DNA of 23,197 bases from Desulfurivibrio sp044068515 (GCF_044068515.1 NZ_JBIPKI010000042.1:1-23197); one strand, 5' to 3'; counted from the first letter of the stretch, positions 1-6,416 are shown. Program-made: numbers and translations. The notes: a model not told the origin generated them from the letters alone.

Positions 1-1119
1 CTCGGAAACGAAATTATCCAGCTCGCGCCGCTCGATTACGCGGCCCAACCCCCGTTCGATGGCCCGAACCAGGGTCTGGTCTTCCCGCAGCACCAGGCTG
101 AAGGCGGCACCCTGGCGTTCGGCCCGGCCGGTGCGGCCGATCCGGTGGGTATAGGCCTCGGCGGTGGTGGGCATGTCATAGTTGATCACGTGCGACACCC
201 GGGCCACATCCAGGCCGCGAGCAGCGATATCGGTGGCCACCAGCATGGTGAAGGTGCCGTCGCGGAAACCTTCCAGGGCGGCCTGGCGCTTGTTCTGGGA
301 CATGTTGCCCTGGAGATCGGAGGCCCGGTGACCGGCGTCGTTGAGGCGCCGGGCCAGCTTCTTGGCCCCGTGCTTGGTGCGGGTGAAGATCAGGGCCGCC
401 TCCACAGGATTTTCGGCCAGCAGGGTCAGCAGCAGGGCCGTTTTCTGCTGGGCGGCGACAGGGTATAAGGCCTGGCTGATGGTGGCCGCCGGCTTGTCCG
501 CGGCGATACTGACTTCCTGGGGATCGCGGAGAATCTCTCCGGCCAGGCGGCGGATATCGGCGGGCATGGTGGCGGAAAACATCATGTTCTGCCGCTGCAC
601 GGGCAGATGCTTGATAATCCGGCGAATATCGGGCAGAAAGCCCATGTCGAACATCTGGTCGGCCTCGTCCATGACCAGTACTTCCACCTGGTCCAAACGA
701 AAGGCCCTGGTGCTGAGATGGTCGAGCAAACGGCCGGGGCAGGCCACCACGATCTCGGCCCCCTGGCGGATCTTGGTCAACTGCATATGCTTGCTGACCC
801 CGCCGTAAACCGCCACCGCCCGCAGGCCGGTTTGCCGGCCCAGTTCCCGGGCGGCGACGGTGATCTGCTCGGCCAGCTCCCGGGTGGGGGCGACCACCAG
901 GGCGCGGATCCGGCCCCGGGGCCCGGTCAGCAGGCGCTGGAGGATGGGCAGGACAAAGGCTGCGGTTTTGCCGGTGCCGGTCTGGGCCAGGCCCATGATA
1001 TCCCGGCCGGCCAGGGCCGGGGCCAGGGCCTGCTGTTGAATGGGGGTGGGCGCCTGGTAACCGCAGGCGTTGATGCCGGCCGTAATTTGCGGCGCGAACT
1101 GAAATGATGCAAAATCCAT
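1..1119 (-). CDS. DEAD-box ATP-dependent RNA helicase, RhlE-like (3' end beyond window)
   Basis: ATP-dependent RNA unwinding helicase acting in the cytoplasm on structured RNA or ribosome precursors. The visible 373 codons carry, in order: a Q motif (PTPIQ, residues 24-28), Walker A AQTGTGKT (45-52), PTRELA (78-83), the DEAD box (151-154), SAT (182-184) and, in the second RecA domain, RGLD and HRIGRTGRA. The start ATG at 1117-1119 is preceded by AAGGAG at a good distance. The gene is open at base 1, so the C-terminal tail, which separates RhlE from SrmB, DbpA and CsdA, is missing; RhlE-like is the best guess from the compact N-terminus, which begins directly at the F-x-Q region. The 319-base gap upstream suggests its own promoter and a long leader, as is common for cold-inducible helicases, but no regulator is visible. 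Confidence 0.93.
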   Translation of the reverse strand, partial: MDFASFQFAPQITAGINACGYQAPTPIQQQALAPALAGRDIMGLAQTGTGKTAAFVLPILQRLLTGPRGRIRALVVAPTRELAEQITVAARELGRQTGLRAVAVYGGVSKHMQLTKIRQGAEIVVACPGRLLDHLSTRAFRLDQVEVLVMDEADQMFDMGFLPDIRRIIKHLPVQRQNMMFSATMPADIRRLAGEILRDPQEVSIAADKPAATISQALYPVAAQQKTALLLTLLAENPVEAALIFTRTKHGAKKLARRLNDAGHRASDLQGNMSQNKRQAALEGFRDGTFTMLVATDIAARGLDVARVSHVINYDMPTTAEAYTHRIGRTGRAERQGAAFSLVLREDQTLVRAIERGLGRVIERRELDNFVSE

Positions 1120-1438
1120 GAAAAATCTCCTTGGGATTGAAAAAAGGCGCTATTCCACCCGTCCCGGCGGGAAGCAGGCCTTAACGGCCCGCGGCAAGCT
1201 GTGGGAAAACTGGTTATTCGCCAACCTGCGAACCTCCCCAAAACGGCGGGAAGCCCGGTGCAGATGGGTCAACAGAAGTAGATGCGGGACAGTTGCGGTG
1301 GTAGGGAAGGAAGAAAAGTACCAGGCAGGTGTACGCAGAATAGATCCGTAACTTACTGCACAACGTAGTAAAGTAGCCGACTATACCGGAGTCGGCCCCC
1401 CTTGGCAAGCTAATTCGGCCGAAGGGGGCCGCCGGGTC
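1120..1438. other. Intergenic stretch: helicase leader and downstream hairpins of the LapA-like gene
   Basis: I see no convincing gene here. The right end holds two adjacent inverted repeats (1377-1396 and 1394-1430) that lie just after the stop of the minus-strand LapA-like gene. The left end holds the ribosome binding site of the helicase. No clear promoter boxes were found for the helicase. Confidence 0.6.
1377..1430 (-). terminator. Double hairpin after the LapA-like gene, possible terminator
   Basis: CCGACT (1378-1383) pairs with AGTCGG (1390-1395) around a 6-base loop. Next to it, GGCCCCCCTTGGC (1394-1406) pairs with GCCGAAGGGGGCC (1418-1430) with a central mismatch. They follow the minus-strand stop codon at 1439. 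There is no T tract on the minus strand, so intrinsic termination is uncertain; RNA 3'-end protection is equally possible. Confidence 0.4.
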
Positions 1439-2302
1439 TCACTTGAACTTGTCCCGGGCCGCCTGCAGGGCCTGGCCCAGGGCCTCCCAGGCCCGGTTGG
1501 CCCCGGCTTTGAGCTCTTCCCAGGCATCATCGCCGGCCTCCTTGAGCCGGGCCAGGTTTTCCCGGGCATCCTGCTGCTTGGCCCGCAGGTTTTCGATCTG
1601 CTCGAGGTATTCGTCCTTGAGGTCGGCCCCGGCCTGGTCGGCCTTCTCCTTGAGCTGCTCGATCTCGGCGCTCCATTCCGCCAGTTGGGCCTCCAGCTTG
1701 CGCTGGTATTCCTCCTTCCGGCGGGCCGCCTGCTCGCCGAGGTTGGCGGGCAAAGCGCCCTTCTCCGCCGATGCCCCGGCGGTCCGGCCGCTTTCGGCCT
1801 GGGCGCTCAGCACTTCATCGGCAAGCTGGTCCATCCGGGCCATCAGTTCGGCGCTGGTTTCCGTCGTCTGCTGTTCCCGGCGGGCCAGCTCTTCGCTCAG
1901 CCTGTTCAAGAGTTCATCGGCAAGCTGATCCATCCGGGCTATCAGTTCAGCGCTGGTCTCGGTCGTCTGCTTATCCTGGCGGGCCAGCTCTTCGGTTAGA
2001 AACTCGCGCAGCTCGGTGATCCGCGAGGCCTCGGCCTTGGCCGCCAGTTCCTGGGTGGTCTGCAGTTCCCGGGCGTGGCGGCGGTCCCGGAAGATGGCCT
2101 CGGTTTTCTGATAGCCCAGCGCAAAGATGAAAAAGGCCCCGAGAATGACCAGCAGACCCAGCATCACCAGGCCCAGGGGCGCCTCAACCTCGGCCACCCC
2201 CAGGAACAGCGGGGTCACGGTAATCAGCACCTCCCAGTTGAGAACGGTAAAGACCGCGATGACAATAAAAATAAGCAGCAGCAACAGGGCAAAAATTTTC
2301 AT
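1439..2302 (-). CDS. LapA-domain (DUF1049-like) membrane protein with long coiled-coil tail
   Basis: A 287-residue protein anchored in the inner membrane by two hydrophobic segments (about residues 3-22 and 42-64) with an N-W pair after the first, the layout of lipopolysaccharide-assembly protein A (LapA/YciS) domains. The rest (about 70-287) is charged Glu/Ala/Lys/Arg/Gln-rich helix, predicted coiled coil facing the cytoplasm. Two near-identical 29-residue blocks (104-132 and 137-165) repeat with a 33-residue period, matching a 99-bp duplication in the DNA. LapA proper is only about 100 residues, so the tail is an extension of unknown role. I chose the ATG at 2300-2302 because GGAGGG lies upstream with suitable spacing; a longer reading back to 2419 would run through a dispersed palindrome (2393-2415). 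The function in envelope assembly is inference. Confidence 0.8.
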   Translation of the reverse strand: MKIFALLLLLIFIVIAVFTVLNWEVLITVTPLFLGVAEVEAPLGLVMLGLLVILGAFFIFALGYQKTEAIFRDRRHARELQTTQELAAKAEASRITELREFLTEELARQDKQTTETSAELIARMDQLADELLNRLSEELARREQQTTETSAELMARMDQLADEVLSAQAESGRTAGASAEKGALPANLGEQAARRKEEYQRKLEAQLAEWSAEIEQLKEKADQAGADLKDEYLEQIENLRAKQQDARENLARLKEAGDDAWEELKAGANRAWEALGQALQAARDKFK

Positions 2303-2392
2303 AACAACCCTCCGGTTGGCCGCCCGGCCCCGGGCGCCGCTCTTCGCAACCCGGGCCAGTGCAGCACCAAGTACCCACTTCAACAGCCCATA

Positions 2393-2415
2393 GGGACGGA
2401 TTTTAAATCTGTCCC
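2393..2415. repeat. Dispersed palindrome, GGGAC-GATT family, copy 1
   Basis: GGGACGGATTT followed by TAAATCTGTCCC forms a near-perfect palindrome. It belongs to the family also seen at 5514, 6381, 9451 and 9745, and resembles the ends of the RAYT element at 3868-4915. It lies upstream of the LapA-like gene. Confidence 0.75.
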
Positions 2416-2469
2416 CCACGGCAATATCGTCTTAATCTTGCGCCCGGCCGCACCGCCTGTCAAGCACCC

Positions 2470-2556
2470 AATAATGGGGACCGAACAATAATAGGACCGA
2501 TCTATTTTTTTACGAGCAAAAAAATAAGATCACTCCCTTTATTGTCCCTCATTATT
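2470..2556. repeat. 87-bp long hairpin between two minus-strand genes
   Basis: AATAATGGGGAC at the left mirrors GTCCCTCATTATT at the right; inside these, ACAATAATAGG mirrors CCTTTATTGT, then GATC mirrors GATC, and seven T (2505-2511) face seven A (2518-2524) across a 6-base loop. Arms pair along almost their full length with a few indels. It begins directly after the stop codon of the dioxygenase-fold gene (2557), so it may end that transcript, but its length and AT-rich arms look more like a miniature mobile hairpin. Confidence 0.8.
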
Positions 2557-3030
2557 CTAAGGCTGCGGGGCCGGAACCAGGACCAGGTCGAAAGTAGCCC
2601 CGCTGGCGCCGGCGGCCGGGTAGTGCTGGGTGACCAGGGTGCGGAAGCCGGGGGCGGAAACGCGAACGTGGATGTGCGAGGGCCGGGGGGTGTATGGCGG
2701 CGGGTAATTGCTTTCGAAACGGTATTCTCCCGCCTGGCCGGCCAGCAGGGTGGCCCGGTGATCGTCATCGTAGTCACCGGCCGGGTTGGTAAGCCAGAAT
2801 TCGATCCGGGCCCCGCTGATGGCGGCGCAGTCCGCGGCGGATCGCACCGTCCCGCTTAAGACGTACCCTTCCCCGACCTTGGCGCGCACCGGCGCTTCGG
2901 GCACGTAAAAGGGCCCCAGGGCATCCGCCGGGGTAGGCTTGCATTGCCAGGACCCATCCCCGGCCGCCGCGAAAATCACGCCGGGAAACAGCAGCATCGC
3001 CGCCAAAAGAATGGGAAATATTCCGTTCAT
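2557..3030 (-). CDS. Secreted intradiol ring-cleavage dioxygenase-fold protein
   Basis: A 157-residue exported protein with the core of the protocatechuate/catechol intradiol dioxygenase fold. Residues 1-23 form a Sec signal peptide (Met-Asn, hydrophobic core, cut near AAA-GD). The mature part has the family opening TPADALGPFY (33-42), a DY (86-87) after EFWLTNPAG, and PRPSHIHVRV (116-124). By family analogy the non-haem Fe(III) ligands would be Tyr87, Tyr109, His119 and His121. It is short compared with cytoplasmic PcaGH or CatA (about 200-310 residues), as are other secreted members. The start at 3028-3030 has GGAGGT five bases upstream; an earlier ATG at 3048 would swallow that site. Substrate unknown; the enzyme class needs O2, which is odd beside anaerobic respiratory genes. 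Cys30 and Cys68 could form a disulfide. Confidence 0.85.
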   Translation of the reverse strand: MNGIFPILLAAMLLFPGVIFAAAGDGSWQCKPTPADALGPFYVPEAPVRAKVGEGYVLSGTVRSAADCAAISGARIEFWLTNPAGDYDDDHRATLLAGQAGEYRFESNYPPPYTPRPSHIHVRVSAPGFRTLVTQHYPAAGASGATFDLVLVPAPQP

Positions 3031-3129
3031 CGAACACCTCCATTGCAAGAAGATAACACGGCCAAGACCAACACAATAATGCTAACTAAAGCCCGCAGCC
3101 AAGTCAACAAAAGGGGGCAAACGGTCTCC

Positions 3130-3164
3130 GGGGTCAAATCTTTATCCTTGATAGATCTGCCCCC
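3130..3164. repeat. Third copy of the RAYT end sequence, folded as a hairpin
   Basis: The first 22 bases, GGGGTCAAATCT then TTATCCTTGA, match the left end of the RAYT element at 3868 in the same orientation. The copy then runs into AGATCTGCCCCC, which pairs back to its own GGGGTCAAATCT, giving a hairpin. It lies upstream of ccdA, so the toxin-antitoxin pair sits between two same-orientation copies. Confidence 0.85.
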
Positions 3165-3265
3165 ATTATTCCGGCTAGACCTTTACGAATCGAATTTGCT
3201 GGTACTGAATATGAGTCTGGTTGCGTTTTTTATCCATTGATTTGCACATAGAATATGGATATATT

Positions 3266-3294
3266 TATTCATAAACCCGTTTACTCTGTATAAT
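3266..3294 (+). promoter_or_regulatory. Probable promoter of the ccdAB operon with AT-rich dyad
   Basis: A perfect -10 box TATAAT lies at 3289-3294, 15 bases before the start codon. The -35 region (TATTCA at 3266-3271, 17-base spacer) is poor. A weak dyad, GAATA (3251-3255) and TATTC (3266-3270), overlaps it and could be an operator for CcdA/CcdB autoregulation. The local base composition is clearly more AT-rich than the surrounding genes. Confidence 0.5.
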
Positions 3295-3308
3295 TTTGGA
3301 GGAATGGC

Positions 3309-3557
3309 ATGAGAGCAAGTCAAGCAGTAGCTCGCGGCACGCGTCGTGCCACAAATGTATCGATTGATGCCCGGTTGCTGGAGGAAGCCAGAAAGCTGCG
3401 GGTTAATGTCTCGCGGGCGGCGGAACAGGGCCTGGCGCGGGCAACTGCTGAAAAACGGGCGCTTTTATGGCTGGAAGAGAACCAGGCCGCCCTGGAAAGT
3501 TCGAATGAATTTGTCGAGCGGTTTGGTTTGCCCCTGGCTAAATACCGGGGGTTCTGA
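3309..3557 (+). CDS. ccdA: Type II antitoxin, CcdA family
   Basis: An 82-residue antitoxin. Residues 11-35 (RRATNVSIDARLLEEARKL-type) form the ribbon-helix-helix DNA-binding part, followed by VNVSRAAEQGLARA; the C-terminal half (WLEENQAALES to GLPLAKYRGF) is the toxin-binding tail typical of chromosomal CcdA proteins. The start has GGAGG at 3298-3302. Its stop codon overlaps the toxin start by one base (TGATG), so the two are translationally coupled. In the family the antitoxin neutralises CcdB and represses the operon with it. The AT-rich leader and the flanking mobile repeats suggest recent transfer. Confidence 0.92.
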   Translation: MRASQAVARGTRRATNVSIDARLLEEARKLRVNVSRAAEQGLARATAEKRALLWLEENQAALESSNEFVERFGLPLAKYRGF

Positions 3558-3856
3558 TGGCACGTTTCGATGTGTGCAAAAATCCCGACGGTGAAGGCTT
3601 TCTCCTCGATATTCAGGCCGATTTGCTCAGCCATCTTAATTCACGGGTGGTTGTTCCCCTGTTGCCGGCAGCCATTGCGCCGCAGCCGGCCAGAATCCTC
3701 AATCCCTGTTTTACCATAGCAGGAGAGTCCCTGGTCATGTCCACCCAGTTCATGGCGGCTGTTCCCGCAAATATCCTGCGCACCCCGATTGCAAGCCTCC
3801 AAGCTGAACGTGATGCCATTGTCGCGGCAGTCGATTTCCTGATGCAAGGATTCTGA
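3557..3856 (+). CDS. ccdB: Type II toxin, CcdB family
   Basis: A 99-residue toxin; F-plasmid CcdB is 101 residues. The recognisable blocks are FLLDIQADLL, SRVVVPLLP, LNPCFTIAGE, MSTQFMAAVPA and a C-terminal DFLMQGF. In F-plasmid CcdB the final residues contact the gyrase A subunit and are needed for killing; here they are QGF rather than WGI, as in many chromosomal homologues. The expected role is poisoning of DNA gyrase unless held by CcdA; whether this copy is active cannot be told from sequence. The stop codon is only 11 bases from the left inverted repeat of the RAYT element, so the pair forms the left flank of the mobile patch. Confidence 0.92.
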   Translation: MARFDVCKNPDGEGFLLDIQADLLSHLNSRVVVPLLPAAIAPQPARILNPCFTIAGESLVMSTQFMAAVPANILRTPIASLQAERDAIVAAVDFLMQGF

Positions 3857-3867
3857 CATCTGACATC

Positions 3868-3891
3868 GGGGTCAAATCTTTATCCTTGACA
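3868..3891 (+). repeat. Left inverted repeat of the RAYT element
   Basis: A 24-bp sequence starting GGGGTCAAATCT and ending TTATCCTTGACA. It is the exact reverse complement of 4892-4915. The first 22 bases also recur at 3130-3151. Confidence 0.93.
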
Positions 3892-3922
3892 TGGCGTCCC
3901 CGGTCCCGTAGAAAACGTCATT

Positions 3923-4903
3923 ATGGCACGATCGCTGCGCATCCAGTATCCTGGTGCTGTCTACCACATCACCCATCGCGGCAACGAACGTGGGGTCATC
4001 TTTCGGGATGATGCCGATCGCCGGCGGTTTCTCGCCATTCTCGCCCAGTCTCTGGCCACCTACGATGTCATTTTGCACAGCTATGTCTTGATGGACAACC
4101 ATTTCCATTTGCTGGCCGAAACGCCCCTGAGCAACCTTTCGGAATTTATGCGCCATTTCAATATCACCTATACCGCCTCTTTTAACCGGCGCCATGAGCG
4201 GGTGGGCAATTTGTATCAAGGGCGCTTCAAAAGTTTTGTGATTGACCAGGAGGCATATTTGTCCGCGGTTTCCCGGTATATTCATTTGAATCCGGCCCGC
4301 ACCGGCAGCAGGCAGACCCTGGATTACAGCCAGCAGTTTGCATACCTGCTGGATTATCCGTGGAGCAGTCTGCCAGGGTATCTGTTCACCCCCAAGCGGC
4401 AGGATTTTGCGACCTACGCTCCGGTGCTGGAGGAGTATGGGGGTGATACCCCCGCCGGACGGGCCGAATACCGGCGCCGGCTCGGGATCGATCTGGCCCG
4501 GGGCTTGCCGTTGCGGGACAAAGTTGTCGGCCAAAGCATCCTGGGTGATGAAAGCTTCGTGGCCAAGGTGCGGCAAAGGTTTTTGCCCGGCCCGCAAGAC
4601 CGGGAACGGCCGGCGGTCGGGACAATCCATCAGCACCGGAAGCAGGACGAGCTGCTGGGGATTATCGCCGCGAAACTGCAAGAGCCGCTGGAAACGTTGC
4701 TGCATCGGCCCGGGCGGCCCCGGCTGGTGGCCATGGATATCCTGTACCGCTTTGGCGGGCTGAAGAACCCGGAGATCGGCGCCTTAATGGGCGTTGATTA
4801 CAGTACGGTGAGCCAGGGTCGCAAGCGCCTGCGGGAGCTGGCGGCGGCCGATGGGAAATTGCAGGAATTGTTGGCGGAGTTAAGAGAACTTTGTCAAGGA
4901 TAA
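3923..4903 (+). CDS. REP-associated tyrosine transposase (Y1 HUH, IS200-like) with C-terminal DnaA-like helix-turn-helix
   Basis: A 326-residue single-strand DNA transposase of the RAYT group. The N-terminal Y1 domain (about 1-130) begins RIQYPGAVYHITHRGNE, has the HUH pair at His60 and His62 (DNHFHLL) and the likely catalytic Tyr119 in SRYIHLNPAR. The C-terminal part (about 235-326) contains RPRLVAMDILYRFGGL and MGVDYSTVSQGRKRL, a helix-turn-helix resembling the DnaA C-terminal domain found in one RAYT subgroup. All motifs are intact and there is no frameshift, so the enzyme could be active. No strong ribosome binding site precedes the ATG. Known RAYTs cut and move REP palindromes; the related palindromes in this window are plausible substrates, by inference. 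Confidence 0.92.
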   Translation: MARSLRIQYPGAVYHITHRGNERGVIFRDDADRRRFLAILAQSLATYDVILHSYVLMDNHFHLLAETPLSNLSEFMRHFNITYTASFNRRHERVGNLYQGRFKSFVIDQEAYLSAVSRYIHLNPARTGSRQTLDYSQQFAYLLDYPWSSLPGYLFTPKRQDFATYAPVLEEYGGDTPAGRAEYRRRLGIDLARGLPLRDKVVGQSILGDESFVAKVRQRFLPGPQDRERPAVGTIHQHRKQDELLGIIAAKLQEPLETLLHRPGRPRLVAMDILYRFGGLKNPEIGALMGVDYSTVSQGRKRLRELAAADGKLQELLAELRELCQG

Positions 4904-4915
4904 AGATTTGACCCC
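4892..4915 (-). repeat. Right inverted repeat of the RAYT element
   Basis: Reads TGTCAAGGATAA then AGATTTGACCCC on the plus strand, the exact reverse complement of 3868-3891. It contains the transposase stop codon and an AAGGA (4896-4900) seven bases before a TTG at 4908 that is in frame with the next gene. Confidence 0.93.
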
Positions 4916-4916
4916 T

Positions 4917-5507
4917 ATGTGGTGGCGGTGGTTGTTGTATATCTTGGCCCTGGGGCTGTGCTTGTGGGGGGCTGCCTTTGCGGGGTCCGGCTTTATTCTG
5001 GGCGGGCCGGCGGCGGCGCCGGTCGCGGCCGAGCTGATCGTGGTGCTGGGCGGCGATACGGGGGCGCGCTATCAGCGGGCCCGCGCGGTCTGGACGGAGG
5101 GCTACGCCCCGCGTTTGCTGCTGATCAACGCCCCGACCGCCAACGTGCGGGACGCCCGGGCCCTTTTGCCGCAATTGCCTGAAGCGGCGACGGTGCTGAC
5201 CGATAATCAGCCCGGCAACAGTTGGCAGGAGGCCGAGGCGGTGCGGGCCCTGATGCTGGCCGAGGGCTGGCGGCGGGTGCTGGTGGTCAGCGATCCGCCC
5301 CATATGCTGCGCCTGGCCTATGTCTGGTCGGCGGTTTTGCGGGGGACCGGGTTGGAATATACCCTGGTAGCCAGCGAGCCGGCCTGGTGGGCCGCCGGGC
5401 GCTGGTGGGCCGATCCCCGCGCCCGCAGCTTCGTCGCCAGCGAGTGGGTGAAGCTGGGCTACTACCTGGCCCATTACCGCTTCGGCTGGGTCGGGGAGCC
5501 GGCCTGA
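4917..5507 (+). CDS. DUF218 / YdcF-ElyC-like envelope protein
   Basis: A 196-residue protein with one N-terminal hydrophobic segment (about 5-26) and a DUF218 domain: AELIVVLGGDTGARYQRA, then LLLINAP, NSWQEAEAVRALM, RVLVVSDPPHMLRLAYVW and a basic/aromatic tail. Family members (YdcF, SanA, ElyC) are linked to envelope and peptidoglycan metabolism; the exact reaction is unknown. The start is ambiguous: ATG at 4917 directly follows the RAYT right repeat, while TTG at 4908 lies inside the repeat with an AAGGA seven bases upstream. The element therefore either inserted right in front of this gene or now supplies its translation start. The family motif order looks complete, so the gene is probably not truncated inside its domain. 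Confidence 0.8.
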   Translation: MWWRWLLYILALGLCLWGAAFAGSGFILGGPAAAPVAAELIVVLGGDTGARYQRARAVWTEGYAPRLLLINAPTANVRDARALLPQLPEAATVLTDNQPGNSWQEAEAVRALMLAEGWRRVLVVSDPPHMLRLAYVWSAVLRGTGLEYTLVASEPAWWAAGRWWADPRARSFVASEWVKLGYYLAHYRFGWVGEPA

Positions 5508-5513
5508 TAAAAA

Positions 5514-5537
5514 GGGGCCAGACTTCAAGTCTGCCCC
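5514..5537. repeat. Dispersed palindrome, copy 2
   Basis: GGGGCCAGACTT followed by CAAGTCTGCCCC, nearly perfect. It lies between the converging stops of the DUF218 gene (5507) and the molbindin gene (5554), where it may also serve as a bidirectional stop. It is a GACTT variant of the GATTT-type family. Confidence 0.75.
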
Positions 5538-5553
5538 CGTTTGCTTGGGGCGA

Positions 5554-5763
5554 CTATTCCTTGACCGGCAGCACGTGGATCGCCTTGACCACCAGCTCCA
5601 CCGTGTCACCTTCCCGCAGGTCCAGGTCATGCAGCGATTCGGTGGTCAGCACCGAAGCCATCTCCACCGGCCCGATCACCTCGTATTTCACCAGCGACAT
5701 GATGTCGCCCTTTTTGACTCCCTTCACCCTGGCCGTAATTTTATTGCGCGCTCCGTATTTCAT
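5554..5763 (-). CDS. mop: Molbindin, molybdenum-pterin/oxyanion-binding (Mop/TOBE) protein
   Basis: A 69-residue single-domain TOBE/Mop protein: ARNKITARVKGVKKGDIMSLVKYEV at the N-terminus, then MASVLTTESLHDLDLREGDTVELVVKA. The length and the T-x-x-S...L-x-x-G-D pattern are typical of molbindins, cytoplasmic oligomers that bind molybdate or tungstate. It would serve molybdenum storage or homeostasis, fitting the molybdoenzyme operon to the right. The start ATG has AGGAGG upstream; between them an ATG-CGA-GGA-TGA mini reading frame overlaps the true start codon, probably by chance. It is the last gene of a minus-strand series. Confidence 0.9.
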   Translation of the reverse strand: MKYGARNKITARVKGVKKGDIMSLVKYEVIGPVEMASVLTTESLHDLDLREGDTVELVVKAIHVLPVKE

Positions 5764-5800
5764 CCTCGCATCCTCCTTTTCCGCTTCGGGTTTGCCGGGG

Positions 5801-5819
5801 GCTGTCCAAAGCAGACAGC
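5801..5819. terminator. Small hairpin at the end of the RelE-like gene
   Basis: GCTGTC (5801-5806) pairs with GACAGC (5814-5819) around a 7-base loop, touching the stop codon of the minus-strand gene. There is no T tract, so it is more likely a pause or stability element than a true terminator. Confidence 0.35.
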
Positions 5820-6353
5820 TCAGTTACAGGTTTTTTCGCCACAGAGGCCCCGAAACACCTGGCGCAGGACCTCCTGGTTGATCCTTTCCATCAGGGCTTC
5901 CTCGTAAGGATCTTCCCGGGCCGGGACCGGGGCGGCATCCGCTGCCGGGGGCGGAGATTCCAGTTCGTCGGCAATTTCCACCAGCCGGCCCGCCGCCTTC
6001 ACCGCGGCAAGATCGATCGCCGCCTCCCGCTGTTTTTCGAGCCAGCGATGACAGTCGTCGTGGCTGCCGATGCAGGCCAGCACCAGGCAGTCATCGTCCT
6101 GCACCGTGACCAGGCGGTAGCCGCCGCCGAGATCATACTTGCGGCAGTTGGCCAGCCGCAGCTCCCCATGCTTGGTCTGCTTGTGGCGGAGATCGCCGGC
6201 CGGAGCCGCGCTGTTGACCAGGCGGGTCATGATCTCCCGGGCTTGTTCCAGGGCCAGCACCCCCTGGCGGCCGGCCAGGGGCAACCTGTTCAGTTGGCGG
6301 GCAAAAAGTCTGGTTTGATAAAGCGGCTGTCTGGACTCCATGGTTGAACTCAT
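5820..6353 (-). CDS. Hypothetical protein with RelE/HigB-like core
   Basis: A 177-residue soluble protein. The middle (about 56-107: HKQTKHGELRL, RKYDLGGGYRLVTV, CLVLACIGSHDDCHRWLE) resembles the strand pattern of RelE/HigB/ParE-type ribonuclease toxins, with the YDLGGGYRLV block and the IGSHDDCHRWL block characteristic of a poorly studied branch. Flanking segments (1-50 and 110-177) are an extra N-terminal helix region and a Pro/Ala-rich acidic tail. No antitoxin gene is adjacent, which speaks against a working toxin-antitoxin pair. The start is uncertain: ATG at 6353 has GAGG directly in front, ATG at 6341 has it 12 bases away. Function not assigned. Confidence 0.65.
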   Translation of the reverse strand: MSSTMESRQPLYQTRLFARQLNRLPLAGRQGVLALEQAREIMTRLVNSAAPAGDLRHKQTKHGELRLANCRKYDLGGGYRLVTVQDDDCLVLACIGSHDDCHRWLEKQREAAIDLAAVKAAGRLVEIADELESPPPAADAAPVPAREDPYEEALMERINQEVLRQVFRGLCGEKTCN

Positions 6354-6380
6354 CCTCAGATTGCGGATGTTCCGGGTTTC

Positions 6381-6405
6381 GGGGACGGAATTGAAATCTG
6401 TCCCC
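6381..6405. repeat. Dispersed palindrome, copy 3
   Basis: GGGGACGGAATT followed by GAAATCTGTCCCC, imperfect at three positions. It lies 12 bases beyond the stop of the NAD(P)H-hydrate dehydratase-like gene and before the start of the RelE-like gene. Confidence 0.75.
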
Positions 6406-6416
6406 TTTTGCGTTAG

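Larger units (their letters stand above)
3868..4915 (+). mobile_element. RAYT-bearing element with 24-bp perfect inverted repeats
   Basis: A 1,048-bp unit made of two perfect 24-bp inverted ends and a single Y1 HUH transposase gene. The right end overlaps the transposase stop codon (4901-4903) and the start region of the next gene. Classical IS200/IS605 elements have subterminal hairpins rather than perfect terminal inverted repeats; REP-associated tyrosine transposases are typically bracketed by inverted REP-type sequences, which fits this arrangement. No target-site duplication could be recognised with confidence. Confidence 0.8.

Noticed and set aside
2303..2419. N-terminal extension of the LapA-like protein to 2419
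   Set aside because: It would translate a dispersed palindrome and the ribosome binding site; the ATG at 2302 has a good Shine-Dalgarno.
3872..4705. 277-codon minus-strand frame across the RAYT gene
   Set aside because: Antisense to an intact HUH transposase.
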